The notes under the pieces were generated by a model. The model worked only from the letters and a program-made list of their open reading frames with translations, was not told the DNA's origin and made no database searches. Positions 19,073 through 28,959 of a DNA stretch of 64,000 nt are shown here, piece by piece. Position 1 is the first letter of the stretch. Each line of letters starts with the position of its first letter. The position numbers and the translations under genes are program-made. The DNA comes from Pseudomonas mendocina (lineage in GTDB: Bacteria; Pseudomonadota; Gammaproteobacteria; Pseudomonadales; Pseudomonadaceae): positions 2,914,001-2,978,000 of the forward strand of contig CP148074.1 of the NCBI GenBank assembly GCA_037482215.1, in the 5' to 3' direction.

Positions 19073-20134
19073 TCAGCCTTCAAATAACTCCAGCTGCACC
19101 AGCTTGCCGCGTAAGTCATGCAAGCGTACGCCCACTCCCAGCAAGCGCACAGGCTTATTACCCCGGGCAAAGGCGCTGGCCAGCAAACGCCGGTAGCTCT
19201 CCAAGTCCCGCCCGGCGCCGCTTTGCTCCAGCGTGGTCTGGGTAAAATCGTGAAACTTCACTTTGACGAACGGTTTATCCGGCCGGTAGCTGGCGTCCAG
19301 TCGGTCCAGACGTGTCTTGAGTTGCTCAAGCAAATCGGGCAACTCATTCAGACAAGCCTCTAGGTCCGGCAAGTCAGCGTCAAAGGTGTTTTCCACGCTG
19401 ACGGACTGGCGGCGGCTATCATTCTCCACTGGGCGGTTATCAATGCCCCGCGCCAGCGCCCACAGGCGCTCACCAAAGCTGCCGAACTCTTTGACCAACG
19501 CCAGCTTGTTCCACTCACGCAAATCGCTGCATGTACGGATACCCAGGCGCCCGAGCTTGTCTGCCGTAACCTTGCCAACGCCATGCAACTTGTTGACCGG
19601 TAACGCCGCGACAAAATCTTCCACCTGATCCGGCGTAACCACAAACAAGCCGTTGGGCTTGCGCCAGTCACTGGCGATTTTGGCAATAAACTTGTTCGGC
19701 GCTACGCCAGCAGACACCGTGATGTTTAGCGTCTGCCAGACCTTGCGACGAATTTCTTGGGCAATACGCGTGGCGCTGCCTGAGAACTGCGGACAATCGC
19801 TGACATCCAAATAGGCCTCATCCAACGACAGCGGTTCGATTTGATCGGTGAACTCGCGAAAAATGGCATGAATCTCCCGCGATACAGCGCGATACACCTC
19901 CATTCTCGGCTTCACGATCAGCAAATCAGGACACAACTTCAACGCCTGCGCCGAAGCCATTGCCGAACGCACACCATACGCCCGCGCCTCATAGTTACAG
20001 GTCGCAATCACCCCCCGCCGATCCGCCGAACCGCCCACCGCAATCGGCTTATTGGCCAGATTCGGGTCGTCACGCATCTCGATCGCTGCGTAAAAGCAAT
20101 CACAGTCAACGTGGATGATCTTGCGTTGGCTCAT
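19073..20134 (-). CDS. dinB: DNA polymerase IV
   Basis: 353 residues, Y-family translesion polymerase. Metal-binding carboxylates are in IIHVDCDCFYAAIEM (Asp8) and PLSLDEAYLDVSD (Asp-Glu near 103). Steric-gate Phe/Tyr, the thumb helix-hairpin-helix (LPVNKLHGVGKVTADKLGRLGI) and the little-finger domain are all present. The C-terminal QLELFEG fits a beta-clamp-binding peptide. It is error-prone bypass polymerase, commonly SOS-induced in Pseudomonas, but no clean LexA box is visible upstream here. Confidence 0.95.
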   Translation of the reverse strand: MSQRKIIHVDCDCFYAAIEMRDDPNLANKPIAVGGSADRRGVIATCNYEARAYGVRSAMASAQALKLCPDLLIVKPRMEVYRAVSREIHAIFREFTDQIEPLSLDEAYLDVSDCPQFSGSATRIAQEIRRKVWQTLNITVSAGVAPNKFIAKIASDWRKPNGLFVVTPDQVEDFVAALPVNKLHGVGKVTADKLGRLGIRTCSDLREWNKLALVKEFGSFGERLWALARGIDNRPVENDSRRQSVSVENTFDADLPDLEACLNELPDLLEQLKTRLDRLDASYRPDKPFVKVKFHDFTQTTLEQSGAGRDLESYRRLLASAFARGNKPVRLLGVGVRLHDLRGKLVQLELFEG

Positions 20135-20240
20135 ACGGGATGAAGTCAGTCAGCCGGGTGGTCGTGGCAGGTAATCCGGACACAGACTTTACCAGCATCC
20201 TCTACAGACCTGAGCAAAACGCCCACCGCAGCACGAGACT

Positions 20241-21515
20241 TTACGCGCCCACTCGCCATATCTGCTCCAGTTTCGTGGTGTAGCTCTGGCTCATCATCTC
20301 CCGACGCATTCCCCAGCGCGGCTGGGCTGGTACCGCAGCCGGTCGTAGTGTCCCCCGTCCCCAGCGACCGTTGATGGAGTCCAGCACAGCCATCACCCGT
20401 TCTGAGCTGGCAGGCTGGGTAGCCGCGAACAGATCATCGGTGTATTCGCCCCGTTGGCAAATATCCATTAGCAGTACCATCGCTTTGGAATAGGCATAGC
20501 CGGGGCGATAAATGGCCTCCAGCCCGCGCAACGCCGCTGCGCTAATCAGTCGGGTATCGTTGGTAGGATATGGCAGTTCACACAGCATTCCCTGAGCCAA
20601 TTTGGCTTCATCAGGATTGTGCATACCCGTGCGTATACTCACCCTCACCTTTTTACACAAGGAGTTCTGAGCGCGCAGTTTTTCACTGGCACGCTCTGCA
20701 TAACTGGCGACAGCCTCACGGATAGGCGCCAGTTCGTACTGGCGCTGGCCAAACATGCGGCTGCAACAGATTTCCTGTTTGGCCGGTGGCGCGCCATCCA
20801 ATTCCAGACAAGACGTGCCACGCAGCTCCCGCGCCGTCTTTTCCAATACTACAGAGAACTGTTTACGCAGCGTGCGGGCATCTGCCGCTGCCAAATCAGC
20901 TGCCGTAGATATACCCATTGCCTGCAGTCGCTGGCTTAACCGCCGACCAACGCCCCACACCTCGCCGACCGGCGTCGCCGCCAAAAGTTTGCTGCAGCGC
21001 AACGGATCACGAATATCGACAACACCTCCCGTCTGGCGCTGCCAGCGCTTAGCGGCGTAGTTGGCCAATTTGGCCAAGGTTTTCGTGCTGGCGATACCCA
21101 CCCCTGTAGGCAGCCCGGTACAACTCAAAATCTGCGCCCGAATGTCACGGCCAAGCGCCTCAAGATCGCCCCCAACACCGGTCAGATCAGCAAAGGCCTC
21201 ATCAATGCTGTACACCTCGAGGTGCGGCACCAGCCCCTCTAAAAGGGTCATCACACGCTCGCTCATATCGCCATAAAGGGCATAGTTGGAGCTGAATGCC
21301 ACACCTCCGGCCGCCTCATAGGCTTTACGTATCTGAAACCACGGTGCCCCCATAGGGATACCCAGCGCTTTGGCTTCTGCCGTACGACTCACCACACAGC
21401 CGTCGTTATTGGAGAGCACCACCACAGGTTTACGCATGAGTTCTGGCCGGAATAAACGTTCGCAACTGCAATAAAACGAATTGCAGTCGATCAGGGCAAA
21501 AACACGCTCAGACAC
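20241..21515 (-). CDS. umuC: DNA polymerase V catalytic subunit UmuC
   Basis: 424 residues from the GTG at 21515, which follows AGGGG by 8 bases and overlaps the umuD stop by 8 bases. The longer frame upstream runs through umuD and is rejected. Catalytic motifs are ALIDCNSFYCSCERLF and VYSIDEAFADL. A fingers/palm core and HhH (GEVWGVGRRLSQRLQAMGI) follow, with a C-terminal UmuC-specific tail (RWGRGTLRPAAVPAQPRWGMRRE). With UmuD'2 it forms Pol V for SOS mutagenesis. It shares one LexA-controlled transcript with umuD. Confidence 0.93.
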   Translation of the reverse strand: MSERVFALIDCNSFYCSCERLFRPELMRKPVVVLSNNDGCVVSRTAEAKALGIPMGAPWFQIRKAYEAAGGVAFSSNYALYGDMSERVMTLLEGLVPHLEVYSIDEAFADLTGVGGDLEALGRDIRAQILSCTGLPTGVGIASTKTLAKLANYAAKRWQRQTGGVVDIRDPLRCSKLLAATPVGEVWGVGRRLSQRLQAMGISTAADLAAADARTLRKQFSVVLEKTARELRGTSCLELDGAPPAKQEICCSRMFGQRQYELAPIREAVASYAERASEKLRAQNSLCKKVRVSIRTGMHNPDEAKLAQGMLCELPYPTNDTRLISAAALRGLEAIYRPGYAYSKAMVLLMDICQRGEYTDDLFAATQPASSERVMAVLDSINGRWGRGTLRPAAVPAQPRWGMRREMMSQSYTTKLEQIWRVGA

Positions 21516-21945
21516 TGTTACGCCCCTGCCGACACAAGCCGATGTATACGCCCCAGATGGTGAAGTCCTCTGACTCCAACACATAGCGCGGCGGATACGT
21601 TGGATTGGCAGAAAGCAAAATGACCTGATGCTGGTCTCCATCCAGCATTTTCAGCATTGGCTCACCATTTACGCAGGCAATCACCACATCGCCTCGCCGG
21701 GCTTTGAGAGACTTATCGATCAACACCAAATCGCCATCGAGGATGCCCAACCCTTGTAGGCTACAACCCTCTACACGCGCCAAAAATATTTGCGGCCGGT
21801 GCAGGCCAAATACCTCATCCAGAGAAATACGCTGTTCCAAGTGATCCTGTGCCGGGCTGGGAAACCCGGCAGGAACACTGGGAAGAAAGAAGGAAAGCTC
21901 AGTGCCGCCGGACGCGACCTGACCAAGTAGCGTGATGCCAGCCAA
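21508..21945 (-). CDS. umuD: UmuD, self-cleaving SOS polymerase subunit
   Basis: 145 residues with a TTG start at 21945 (nearest ATG at 21959 is out of frame). An Ala26-Gly27 cleavage site (PSVPAGFPS) replaces the Cys-Gly of E. coli, as in many homologues. The catalytic Ser lies in RVEGCSLQGLGILDGDLVLID and the catalytic Lys in VNGEPMLKML. After RecA-stimulated cleavage it partners UmuC. The LexA box at 21969-21984 lies 24-39 bases before the start. Confidence 0.9.
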   Translation of the reverse strand: MAGITLLGQVASGGTELSFFLPSVPAGFPSPAQDHLEQRISLDEVFGLHRPQIFLARVEGCSLQGLGILDGDLVLIDKSLKARRGDVVIACVNGEPMLKMLDGDQHQVILLSANPTYPPRYVLESEDFTIWGVYIGLCRQGRNSV

Positions 21946-21968
21946 GGGATAGTGCTCATCTGGTAATA

Positions 21969-21984
21969 CTGTATATATAAACAG
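21969..21984 (-). promoter_or_regulatory. LexA (SOS) box of umuDC
   Basis: CTGTATATATAAACAG matches the CTG-N10-CAG consensus with the AT-rich TATATATA core typical of tight SOS operators. It is close enough to umuD to overlap the promoter. Confidence 0.92.
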
Positions 21985-22202
21985 TATTATTTAAATGGGA
22001 CGTTCGTCAATGTCTAGCGGTCGGCTCCCGCCTTACAGGAGCGCACAAAAGCTACCTCAGTACAGGCTCCTACAACCGGCTCAGAACAGTTTCAGCAAGG
22101 TGCATAACCACCCCATTCAACGTAAGCTGTATAGCGCCTGCCTAATGCTGTCCTGAGCCTCCTTTTCAGCGCTCAGGTGTTCTGTTTTCCGAGGACTTTG
22201 TA

Positions 22203-23030
22203 ATGAGCAACCGCCAAGCCGAAATCGCAGCCGCCCTGAATGTGGTGCCGCCTTTCGCTGATCAAGCTGCATTGATTGCACAAATCGAGCTGCGCAAAAC
22301 CTTTATCAAAAACTGCCTTAAGAACGCGGGCCTTAAGGTACTGGTACTCGGTATCAGCGGTGGCGTCGACTCTCTGACCGCCGGGCGCCTGGCACAGATC
22401 TGCGTTGAGGAACTGCGTGCCGAGACAGGCGATGACGCCTACCGTTTTATTGCCGTGCGCCTGCCCCATGGCGTCCAGCACGATGAGCACGATGCTCAAG
22501 CCTCCCTGCGCTTTATCCGCGCTGACGAAGAAAGCACCGTCAATATTGCCGACAGCGTGCTGGGTCTGGCCAAACAAGTCAGCGATCTGGACAAACTGCC
22601 CGCCGCTCGCCGTGATTTTGTCCTGGGCAACGTCAAAGCCCGTATCCGCATGGTGGCGCAGTTCACCATTGCCAATGCCAATAACGGGCTGGTAATTGGC
22701 ACCGACCACGCAGCCGAAGCCGTGATGGGCTTTTTCACAAAGTTCGGTGACGGCGCCTGCGACCTGGCCCCGCTATCCGGTCTGGTAAAAAACCAAGTCC
22801 GTGCCATTGCCAAGCATCTGGGCGCACCGGACGATCTAGTGTTCAAAGTCCCGACAGCTGATCTTGAAGAACTACGCCCCGGCAAACCAGATGAAGAATC
22901 CCATGGCGTGACCTACGAAGAAATCGACGCCTTCCTGCACGGTAAGCCGGTCAGCGATGAGGCCTACGCCATCATCGTACGCACCTATGACAACAGCCAG
23001 CACAAGCGCGTGATGCCATTTGCGCCTTAA
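22203..23030 (+). CDS. nadE: Ammonia-dependent NAD+ synthetase
   Basis: 275 residues, the size of the single-domain NH3-dependent enzyme (no glutaminase domain). The PP-loop is [13 protein letters not shown]. Further motifs are [56 protein letters not shown]. It amidates deamido-NAD in the cytoplasm, the last step of NAD synthesis. It stands alone, with GAGGA before the ATG and a terminator after. Confidence 0.95.
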   Translation: MSNRQAEIAAALNVVPPFADQAALIAQIELRKTFIKNCLKNAGLKVLVLGISGGVDSLTAGRLAQICVEELRAETGDDAYRFIAVRLPHGVQHDEHDAQASLRFIRADEESTVNIADSVLGLAKQVSDLDKLPAARRDFVLGNVKARIRMVAQFTIANANNGLVIGTDHAAEAVMGFFTKFGDGACDLAPLSGLVKNQVRAIAKHLGAPDDLVFKVPTADLEELRPGKPDEESHGVTYEEIDAFLHGKPVSDEAYAIIVRTYDNSQHKRVMPFAP

Positions 23031-23049
23031 TGGCTAAATTCGAGACAAC

Positions 23050-23077
23050 AAAAAGCCGGGTAATAACCCGGCTTTTT
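23050..23077. terminator. Bidirectional terminator between nadE and dcd
   Basis: AAAAGCCGGG / CCCGGCTTTT stem with a TAATAA-type loop and T5. It separates convergent nadE and dcd. Confidence 0.9.
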
Positions 23078-23091
23078 CGTATCAGCACTGA

Positions 23092-23658
23092 TCAGGCACG
23101 CGGAAGGGTTACACCCAGCTGGCCCTGATACTTACCACCACGGTCCTTATAGGACACTTCGCAAGCCTCATCGGATTGCAGGAACAGCATCTGCGCCACG
23201 CCCTCGTTGGCATAGATTTTCGCAGGCAGCGTGGTGGTGTTGGAGAACTCAAGCGTCACATGGCCTTCCCACTCCGGCTCAAGCGGAGTGACGTTGACGA
23301 TAATGCCGCAGCGCGCGTAGGTGCTTTTGCCCAGGCAAATCGTCAACACATCACGAGGAATGCGGAAAAACTCAACAGTACGCGCCAACGCGAAAGAGTT
23401 CGGCGGAATAATGCAGACGTCGCTTTTGACATCGACAAAACTCTTCTCGTCGAAATTCTTCGGGTCAACCGTGGCCGAGTTGATGTTGGTGAAAACTTTA
23501 AATTCATCGGCGCAACGCACATCGTAGCCGTAGCTGGAGACGCCGTAGGAGATTAGACGCTCACTCCCCTCGGTACGCACCTGGCGCTCTACAAAGGGCT
23601 CGATCATGCCGTGCTCAAGAGCCATGCGGCGAATCCACTTATCCGATTTGATGCTCAT
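23092..23658 (-). CDS. dcd: dCTP deaminase
   Basis: 188 residues, full length. Family motifs: [86 protein letters not shown] (catalytic Glu) and [11 protein letters not shown]. It converts dCTP to dUTP, feeding dTMP synthesis. In P. aeruginosa, as I recall, it lies beside apbC-metG; here nadE convergence, a cold-shock gene and a hemerythrin gene surround it. Confidence 0.95.
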   Translation of the reverse strand: MSIKSDKWIRRMALEHGMIEPFVERQVRTEGSERLISYGVSSYGYDVRCADEFKVFTNINSATVDPKNFDEKSFVDVKSDVCIIPPNSFALARTVEFFRIPRDVLTICLGKSTYARCGIIVNVTPLEPEWEGHVTLEFSNTTTLPAKIYANEGVAQMLFLQSDEACEVSYKDRGGKYQGQLGVTLPRA

Positions 23659-23983
23659 GGCATGTGTCCTGCTAATAAGGCAAAGGTGAAAAGTGCAGGC
23701 ATCTTACCGGGGCTGGCGACCGTGTTCAAAGGTCAGTTTCCATCGCTTTGCGTGAAATAGCCAGCAAGCTAACTATTGATAAATATCAGAAAGATGCACA
23801 GAGCATTCGCGCTTCATCATAAAAACGAGTATGGTGGACGAACTGTGCTGCATGTGTCACCACGAATCGCTGCTTGATGCCTAGATTTCGATCAAACATC
23901 GTCCGACTCCTAGTACTCGTTGCACTCAGTCCCGGCCTGGGCTTTTCCAGGGCTGTATTTACTTTTTATTAGGAGACATTCAC
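23659..23983 (+). promoter_or_regulatory. dcd-csp intergenic region with probable long cold-shock leader
   Basis: About 325 bp between divergent dcd and the cold-shock gene. The long, structured leader is usual for csp mRNAs. Two tiny frames lie in it: 23831-23884 (17 codons) and 23877-23972 (31 codons). The second begins inside the first stop region and its TAG overlaps the TAGGAG Shine-Dalgarno of csp. Neither has its own convincing ribosome site. Confidence 0.5.
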
Positions 23984-24193
23984 ATGTCCAATCGTCAAAC
24001 TGGCACCGTTAAGTGGTTCAACGATGAGAAAGGCTACGGCTTCATCACTCCGCAATCCGGTGACGACCTCTTCGTTCACTTCAAAGCTATCCAGAGCGAT
24101 GGCTTCAAGAGCCTGAAAGAAGGTCAGCAAGTTTCTTTCGTCGCTACCCGCGGCCAGAAAGGCATGCAAGCTGAAGAAGTTCAGGTTATCTAA
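23984..24193 (+). CDS. Cold-shock domain protein (CspA/CapB family)
   Basis: 69 residues, a single cold-shock domain. RNP1 is KGYGFITP and RNP2 is LFVHFKAI. The start [14 protein letters not shown] and end GPQAEEV-like [10 protein letters not shown] are canonical. It binds single-stranded RNA or DNA as an mRNA chaperone. Codons are strongly biased (many optimal C/T-ending forms), pointing to high expression. Strong GGAG at 23971 and a strong terminator at 24211 make it a monocistronic unit. Confidence 0.95.
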   Translation: MSNRQTGTVKWFNDEKGYGFITPQSGDDLFVHFKAIQSDGFKSLKEGQQVSFVATRGQKGMQAEEVQVI

Positions 24194-24210
24194 CCTGCGC
24201 TTACTCGCTT

Positions 24211-24238
24211 AAAAAAACCCGCTTCGGCGGGTTTTTTT
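24211..24238 (+). terminator. Terminator of csp
   Basis: ACCCGC-TTCG-GCGGGT tetraloop hairpin flanked by A7 and T7, 18 bp after the csp stop. Confidence 0.95.
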
Positions 24239-24263
24239 GTGTCTGAAAAACGCCCGCCGGATA

Positions 24264-24277
24264 CTGATCCAGATCAA
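24264..24277 (+). promoter_or_regulatory. ANR/FNR-type box upstream of the hemerythrin gene
   Basis: CTGATCCAGATCAA differs from the consensus TTGAT-N4-ATCAA only at the first base. Its centre lies about 100 bp before the hemerythrin start, which leaves room for a promoter with the box near -41. A low-oxygen induction of an oxygen-binding protein would make sense. Confidence 0.6.
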
Positions 24278-24372
24278 TAAATGCAGATTGTCCGACAACT
24301 ACCCTAGCCTTCGAATGGCCGCCAGTGCCATAGCTGCTCACCGTATAACCATAAAAACGCAGAGGCTAGACC

Positions 24373-24822
24373 ATGGGGATGAGTATTGTTTGGTCCGACG
24401 ATTTTGCTACCGGTATCGACATAATTGACAGCCAGCACCAGCGTCTCTTCACGTACTTTCAGGACATTGAGCAATGCATTGCAGCCGAAGATACTGCGTC
24501 GGTTGAACAGCTATGCCGTGGCTTGATTGACTACGCGGTGTCACATAACTCGTTTGAAGAGTCCTTGATGGAGCAAGCGGGTTACCCGATGCTGGAGGGG
24601 CACCATCGGGTACACGAGGCCTTCAAGCAACGCACACAGGGCTACTTGCAGCGAATCGACAGCGGCGCAGACAAACTCAAGATTGCCCGGGAAATGCGAA
24701 CCGACATCGGTCTATGGCTGATCAACCACATCAAGCACGAAGACAAACACTACTCGCCCTACGTGAGGAAGAGCCTGGATAAAGGACTCGTCTCACGCAT
24801 GCTGGGCAAGTTTTTCAAATAA
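24373..24822 (+). CDS. Bacteriohemerythrin
   Basis: 149 residues, a single hemerythrin domain. All di-iron ligands expected for the family are visible: His22 (DSQHQRLF), His58 and Glu62 (SHNSFEES), His77 and His81 (GHHRVHEAF), His119 and Asp124 (NHIKHEDKHY). It should reversibly bind O2 at a non-heme di-iron centre, as an oxygen carrier or sensor in the cytoplasm. It is monocistronic. An ANR-like box upstream suggests microaerobic control. A GTG-less ATG start follows GAGGCTAGACC. Confidence 0.93.
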   Translation: MGMSIVWSDDFATGIDIIDSQHQRLFTYFQDIEQCIAAEDTASVEQLCRGLIDYAVSHNSFEESLMEQAGYPMLEGHHRVHEAFKQRTQGYLQRIDSGADKLKIAREMRTDIGLWLINHIKHEDKHYSPYVRKSLDKGLVSRMLGKFFK

Positions 24823-24856
24823 AGCCCGACTCATAACAACCTGCCGGGCAGGATGA

Positions 24857-25945
24857 TCAGTCGTCACTGACTGAGAAGCTCGGCATACCCACCGTCCCAG
24901 CCTGAGCAATACGCGCCCCCACTGTGCGCGCTGTTTCCTGATAAATCATGGCTATCTGGCTTTCAGGATCAGCGATCGTCGTTGGCTTACCGCCATCAGA
25001 CTGCATGCGAATCGCCATAGACAGAGGCAGCGAGGCCAGTAGGTCGACACCAAACTGCGATGCCAGCTTCTGTCCGCCCCCTTCACCGAACAGGTGCTCG
25101 GCATGGCCACAATTGGAGCAGATGTGCACGGCCATGTTTTCCACCACGCCCAGCACTGGAATGTTCACCTTACGGAACATTTCCACGCCTTTCTTCGCAT
25201 CCAACAGCGCCAGATCCTGCGGGGTTGTAACAATCACCGCCCCAGCTACCGGCACCTTTTGCGCCAGAGTCAGTTGGATATCACCGGTACCCGGCGGCAT
25301 GTCCACCACCAAGTAATCCAGATTATCCCAGGCCGTCTGTGTGATCAGTTGGATCAGAGCACCAGAAACCATCGGCCCGCGCCAGACCACCGGCGTGTTG
25401 TCATCGGTCAGGAAGGCCATGGACATCACCTCAACACCATGGGCTTTGAGCGGTACAAACCACTTCTGGTCTTTGACCTGTGGTCGGGTGCCTTCCGGGA
25501 TGCCGAACATGATGCCTTGACTAGGACCATAGATATCCGCATCCAAAATACCCACCCGAGCCCCTTCACGGGCCAGTGCCAGCGCCAAATTGGCCGCTGT
25601 GGTGGACTTACCTACGCCGCCTTTGCCCGAGGCAACCGCAATCACGTTTTTCACGTTGTTCAGTGCCGGGACTTGATCCTGTGCTTTGTGCGCCTCGATT
25701 TCACACTCGATCTGCACCTCGGCACGCTCAACGCCGTCGAGGTTTTCCAGTGCCATTTGCAGCATTTGCGCCCAACCGTTTTTAAACAGACCTGCGGCAT
25801 ACCCCAAAACCAGGCGAACCTTGACCGCCCCGCCCTGAATGTCGACTTCACGCAGACAACCGGCGCTAACCGGGTCCTGATTCAAATGGGGATCGGTGTA
25901 CTGGGACAAGGCAGCTTCAATGGCAGCGCGGGTAACAACACTCAT
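24857..25945 (-). CDS. apbC: Iron-sulfur cluster carrier protein ApbC (Mrp ATPase)
   Basis: 362 residues from ATG 25945, which has GGAG seven bases upstream. The extra 37 codons upstream have no family similarity. An N-terminal DUF59/MIP18-like domain (about 1-90) precedes the P-loop NTPase with deviant Walker A GKGGVGKST, IYGPSQGIMFG, and VVDMPPGTGDIQLTL. The conserved CxxC that holds the cluster is HICSNCGHAEHLFG. It scaffolds and transfers 4Fe-4S clusters. It is divergent from metG, the arrangement common in gammaproteobacteria. Confidence 0.94.
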   Translation of the reverse strand: MSVVTRAAIEAALSQYTDPHLNQDPVSAGCLREVDIQGGAVKVRLVLGYAAGLFKNGWAQMLQMALENLDGVERAEVQIECEIEAHKAQDQVPALNNVKNVIAVASGKGGVGKSTTAANLALALAREGARVGILDADIYGPSQGIMFGIPEGTRPQVKDQKWFVPLKAHGVEVMSMAFLTDDNTPVVWRGPMVSGALIQLITQTAWDNLDYLVVDMPPGTGDIQLTLAQKVPVAGAVIVTTPQDLALLDAKKGVEMFRKVNIPVLGVVENMAVHICSNCGHAEHLFGEGGGQKLASQFGVDLLASLPLSMAIRMQSDGGKPTTIADPESQIAMIYQETARTVGARIAQAGTVGMPSFSVSDD

Positions 25946-26141
25946 GGATAACTCCGAAAGGCTGAGCAAATCAGGTGGATATAGTACCTCACCGCTAGCT
26001 AGACAGGCGTATACGGCATACGTTCGCAGATGAACAGAATTGAACCCTCGGCCCAATCGCCTTCATCTGCCCAAAGGTGAAAAAAATCCTCCGCCCCTAT
26101 ATAGTTATCGGCTTCCTGAGTTACCAGTGCAGCCGACTCCC

Positions 26142-28178
26142 ATGACTGAAGCCCGCAAAATTCTTGTTACCAGCGCCCTGCCCTATGCCAACGGTTCGAT
26201 TCACCTCGGCCATATGCTGGAGTATGTGCAAACCGATATGTGGGTGCGCTTCCAGAAGTTGCGCGGCAATACCTGCACCTATGTCTGTGCCGACGACGCC
26301 CACGGCTCCGCCATCATGCTGCGCGCCGAGAAAGAAGGCATTACCCCAGAGCAGTTGATTGCCAACGTACAGGCTGAGCACAGCGCCGACTTCGCAGACT
26401 TCCTGGTGGATTTTGACAATTTCCACTCCACCCACTGCGAAGAAAACCGCGAGCTGTCCACGGCGATCTACCTGGCCCTGCGCGACAACGGCCACATCGC
26501 CACCCGCTCCGTCACCCAGTACTTTGACCCTGAAAAGGGCATGTTCCTGGCTGACCGCTTCATCAAAGGCACTTGCCCGAAATGCGGCACTGACGATCAG
26601 TACGGCGACAACTGCGAAAAATGCGGTGCTACCTACGAACCGACCGAGCTGAAGAATCCACGCTCGGCCATTTCCGGCGCGGTACCGGAACTGCGCGACT
26701 CCAAGCACTTCTTCTTCAAGCTGCCTGACTTTGAGGCCATGCTGAAGCAATGGACCCGCAGCGGTGCTCTACAAGACGCCGTCGCCAACAAGATTGCCGA
26801 ATGGCTGGACAGCGGGCTGCAAGAGTGGGACATCTCCCGCGACGCGCCCTACTTCGGCTTCGAAATCCCGGATGAGCCGGGCAAATACTTCTACGTCTGG
26901 TTGGATGCGCCGGTTGGCTACATGGCCAGCTTCAAAAACCTGTGCGCCCGCCGCCCAGAGCTGGACTTCGACGAGTACTGGAAAAAAGACTCCAGCGCCG
27001 AGCTGTACCACTTTATCGGTAAAGACATCGTCAACTTCCACGCCCTGTTCTGGCCTGCCATGCTGGAAGGCGCAGGCTACCGCAAGCCAACTGCACTGAA
27101 CGTGCACGGTTACCTGACCGTCAACGGCCAGAAGATGTCCAAATCCCGCGGCACCTTTATCAAGGCCCGCACCTACCTGGATCATCTGAATCCGGAATAC
27201 CTGCGTTACTACTACGCCAGCAAGCTGGGCCGTGGTGTGGATGACCTGGACCTGAACCTCGAAGACTTCGTGCAGAAGGTCAACTCTGATCTGGTCGGCA
27301 AAGTCGTCAACATCGCCAGCCGCTGCGCCGGTTTCATCCATAAAGGCAATGGCGGCGTGACGGCTGCGACAGATGCAGCACCTGAGCTGAGCAAAGCCTT
27401 CAGCGATGCCGTACCAAGCATCACTGACGCCTATGAGAAGCGCGATTTCGCCCGCGCCATGCGTGAAATCATGGCCCTCGCCGACCTGGCCAACGCCTGG
27501 ATCGCTGATAAAGCCCCATGGGCGCTGAACAAGGTCGAAGGCAAACAAGCTGAAGTGCAGGAAATCTGCACCGCAGGCGTCAACCTGTTCCGCCAGTTGG
27601 TGATCATGCTCAAACCGGTCCTGCCAGTGCTGAGCAAAGCCGCCGAGGAATTCCTCAATGTGGCACCGCTGACTTGGGCAGACCTCGATAAAGGCCTGTA
27701 CAACCACCAGCTGAACGCCTTTACCCCGCTGATGACCCGTATTGAACCTGCCAAGGTAGACGCCATGGTTGAAGCCAGTAAAGAAGACCTCGCTGCAGAA
27801 GCGCCGAAGCCACAAGGCAACGGTGAGCTGGTCAAAGACCCGCTGGCAGCCGAGATCACCTTCGACGCCTTTGCAGCGGTTGATCTGCGTATCGCCCTGA
27901 TTGAGAAGTGTGAGTTCGTGGAAGGTGCAGACAAACTGCTGCGCCTGACGCTGGATATCGGCGATGAGAAGCGCAACGTGTTCAGCGGCATCAAGAGTGC
28001 CTACCCGGACCCAAGCAGGCTGGAAGGACGCCTGACCCTGTACGTCGCCAACCTGGCTGCGCGCAAGATGAAGTTCGGCGTATCCGAAGGCATGGTGCTG
28101 GCCGCAGGCCCAGGCGGCGAAGAAATCTACCTGCTGAGCCCAGACAGCGGCGCCAAACCGGGTCAGCGCGTTAAGTAA
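26142..28178 (+). CDS. metG: Methionyl-tRNA synthetase
   Basis: 678 residues from ATG 26142 ([18 protein letters not shown]). The HIGH motif is HLGH and KMSKS is KMSKSRGTF. The zinc knuckle has [18 protein letters not shown] (four Cys). A C-terminal EMAPII-like tRNA-binding domain (about 575-678, [19 protein letters not shown]) gives the dimeric long form. It charges tRNA-Met. An upstream in-frame ATG at 26040 lies in the apbC promoter region and is rejected. Confidence 0.97.
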   Translation: MTEARKILVTSALPYANGSIHLGHMLEYVQTDMWVRFQKLRGNTCTYVCADDAHGSAIMLRAEKEGITPEQLIANVQAEHSADFADFLVDFDNFHSTHCEENRELSTAIYLALRDNGHIATRSVTQYFDPEKGMFLADRFIKGTCPKCGTDDQYGDNCEKCGATYEPTELKNPRSAISGAVPELRDSKHFFFKLPDFEAMLKQWTRSGALQDAVANKIAEWLDSGLQEWDISRDAPYFGFEIPDEPGKYFYVWLDAPVGYMASFKNLCARRPELDFDEYWKKDSSAELYHFIGKDIVNFHALFWPAMLEGAGYRKPTALNVHGYLTVNGQKMSKSRGTFIKARTYLDHLNPEYLRYYYASKLGRGVDDLDLNLEDFVQKVNSDLVGKVVNIASRCAGFIHKGNGGVTAATDAAPELSKAFSDAVPSITDAYEKRDFARAMREIMALADLANAWIADKAPWALNKVEGKQAEVQEICTAGVNLFRQLVIMLKPVLPVLSKAAEEFLNVAPLTWADLDKGLYNHQLNAFTPLMTRIEPAKVDAMVEASKEDLAAEAPKPQGNGELVKDPLAAEITFDAFAAVDLRIALIEKCEFVEGADKLLRLTLDIGDEKRNVFSGIKSAYPDPSRLEGRLTLYVANLAARKMKFGVSEGMVLAAGPGGEEIYLLSPDSGAKPGQRVK

Positions 28179-28194
28179 TCCCGCAGGAGGCAGG

Positions 28195-28959
28195 ATGAAA
28201 CCATGGATGGTTGTAGCGCTGCTGAGCGTACTGACAGGCTGTTCCGAACAGTCAGGCACATCGCTCGGCGGCGCCCTTCAGGGTGAACGCAACCAGACCG
28301 GCAGCTACCTGGCTTATGAGCACCATGTTGGCATTGAGCTGCCCGCCGAACAGATTGCTGAACGCTTCGCGGCCACCCGCGAAGCCTGCCTGAGCACGCG
28401 CTTCGGCCGCTGCAGCCTGATCGCTGCACAGCAAAACAGCAATGGGCCTTATGGTGAGCTAACCCTGCGCATCGTGCCGGAAGGTGTCGAAGCCATTACT
28501 TCTCTGGCCAGCGAAGGTGGGAAGCTGGTCAATCGCACTACCCGTGCTGAAGATCTGGCCCAGGCCGTAGGCGACAACCGCCGCCAGCACGAGCAGTTAT
28601 TGCGCCAGCAAGAAACCCTGCAACAGTTCGAGAAACGTAACGACCTGTCCGTCTCCGACCTGCTGACTCTGGCTCGCGAGCAAGCCGCCCTAGATGTGCA
28701 GCTGCAAGCCATTGCTCAAGAGGCCGCCCAACAACAGCGGCGCTTGGACACCAACCTGCTGACCCTGAATTTCAGCAGCCCTTACGCAAGCTCACCACTT
28801 GGCCGTATCGGCGAGGCGTTCTCACGCCTGACCGATAATCTGGCCGAAGGTACCGCCAACTTAATCGAGTTTATCGGCTATAGCCTACCCTTCCTCATAG
28901 TGCTGTTCCCCCTGGCACTCGCACTGCGCAAGCTGTGGAGACACCTCAGCAACCGCTGA
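28195..28959 (+). CDS. DUF4349 lipoprotein
   Basis: 254 residues, 17 bp after metG with GGAGG. The signal peptide ends in LTGC (lipobox Cys16). A beta-rich N-terminal part ([21 protein letters not shown]) is followed by a coiled coil (about 115-185, [25 protein letters not shown], then [21 protein letters not shown]) and one membrane segment near the C-terminus ([21 protein letters not shown]). This is the DUF4349 layout. Such proteins may oligomerise in the envelope; function unknown. Confidence 0.85.
   Translation: MKPWMVVALLSVLTGCSEQSGTSLGGALQGERNQTGSYLAYEHHVGIELPAEQIAERFAATREACLSTRFGRCSLIAAQQNSNGPYGELTLRIVPEGVEAITSLASEGGKLVNRTTRAEDLAQAVGDNRRQHEQLLRQQETLQQFEKRNDLSVSDLLTLAREQAALDVQLQAIAQEAAQQQRRLDTNLLTLNFSSPYASSPLGRIGEAFSRLTDNLAEGTANLIEFIGYSLPFLIVLFPLALALRKLWRHLSNR

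Noticed and set aside
20192..20207. Possible LexA box upstream of dinB (CTGTAGAGGATGCTGG on the minus strand)
   Set aside because: The second half is TGG, not CAG, and the core is not AT-rich. Two mismatches in the essential trinucleotide make it unconvincing.
22020..22080. REP-like fragments (GGCTCCCGCC, TTACAGGAGCG, GGCTCCTACAA) between umuD and nadE
   Set aside because: They resemble pieces of the Pseudomonas GTAGGAGC REP family but no full palindromic unit is present, so it is listed only as a possible remnant.
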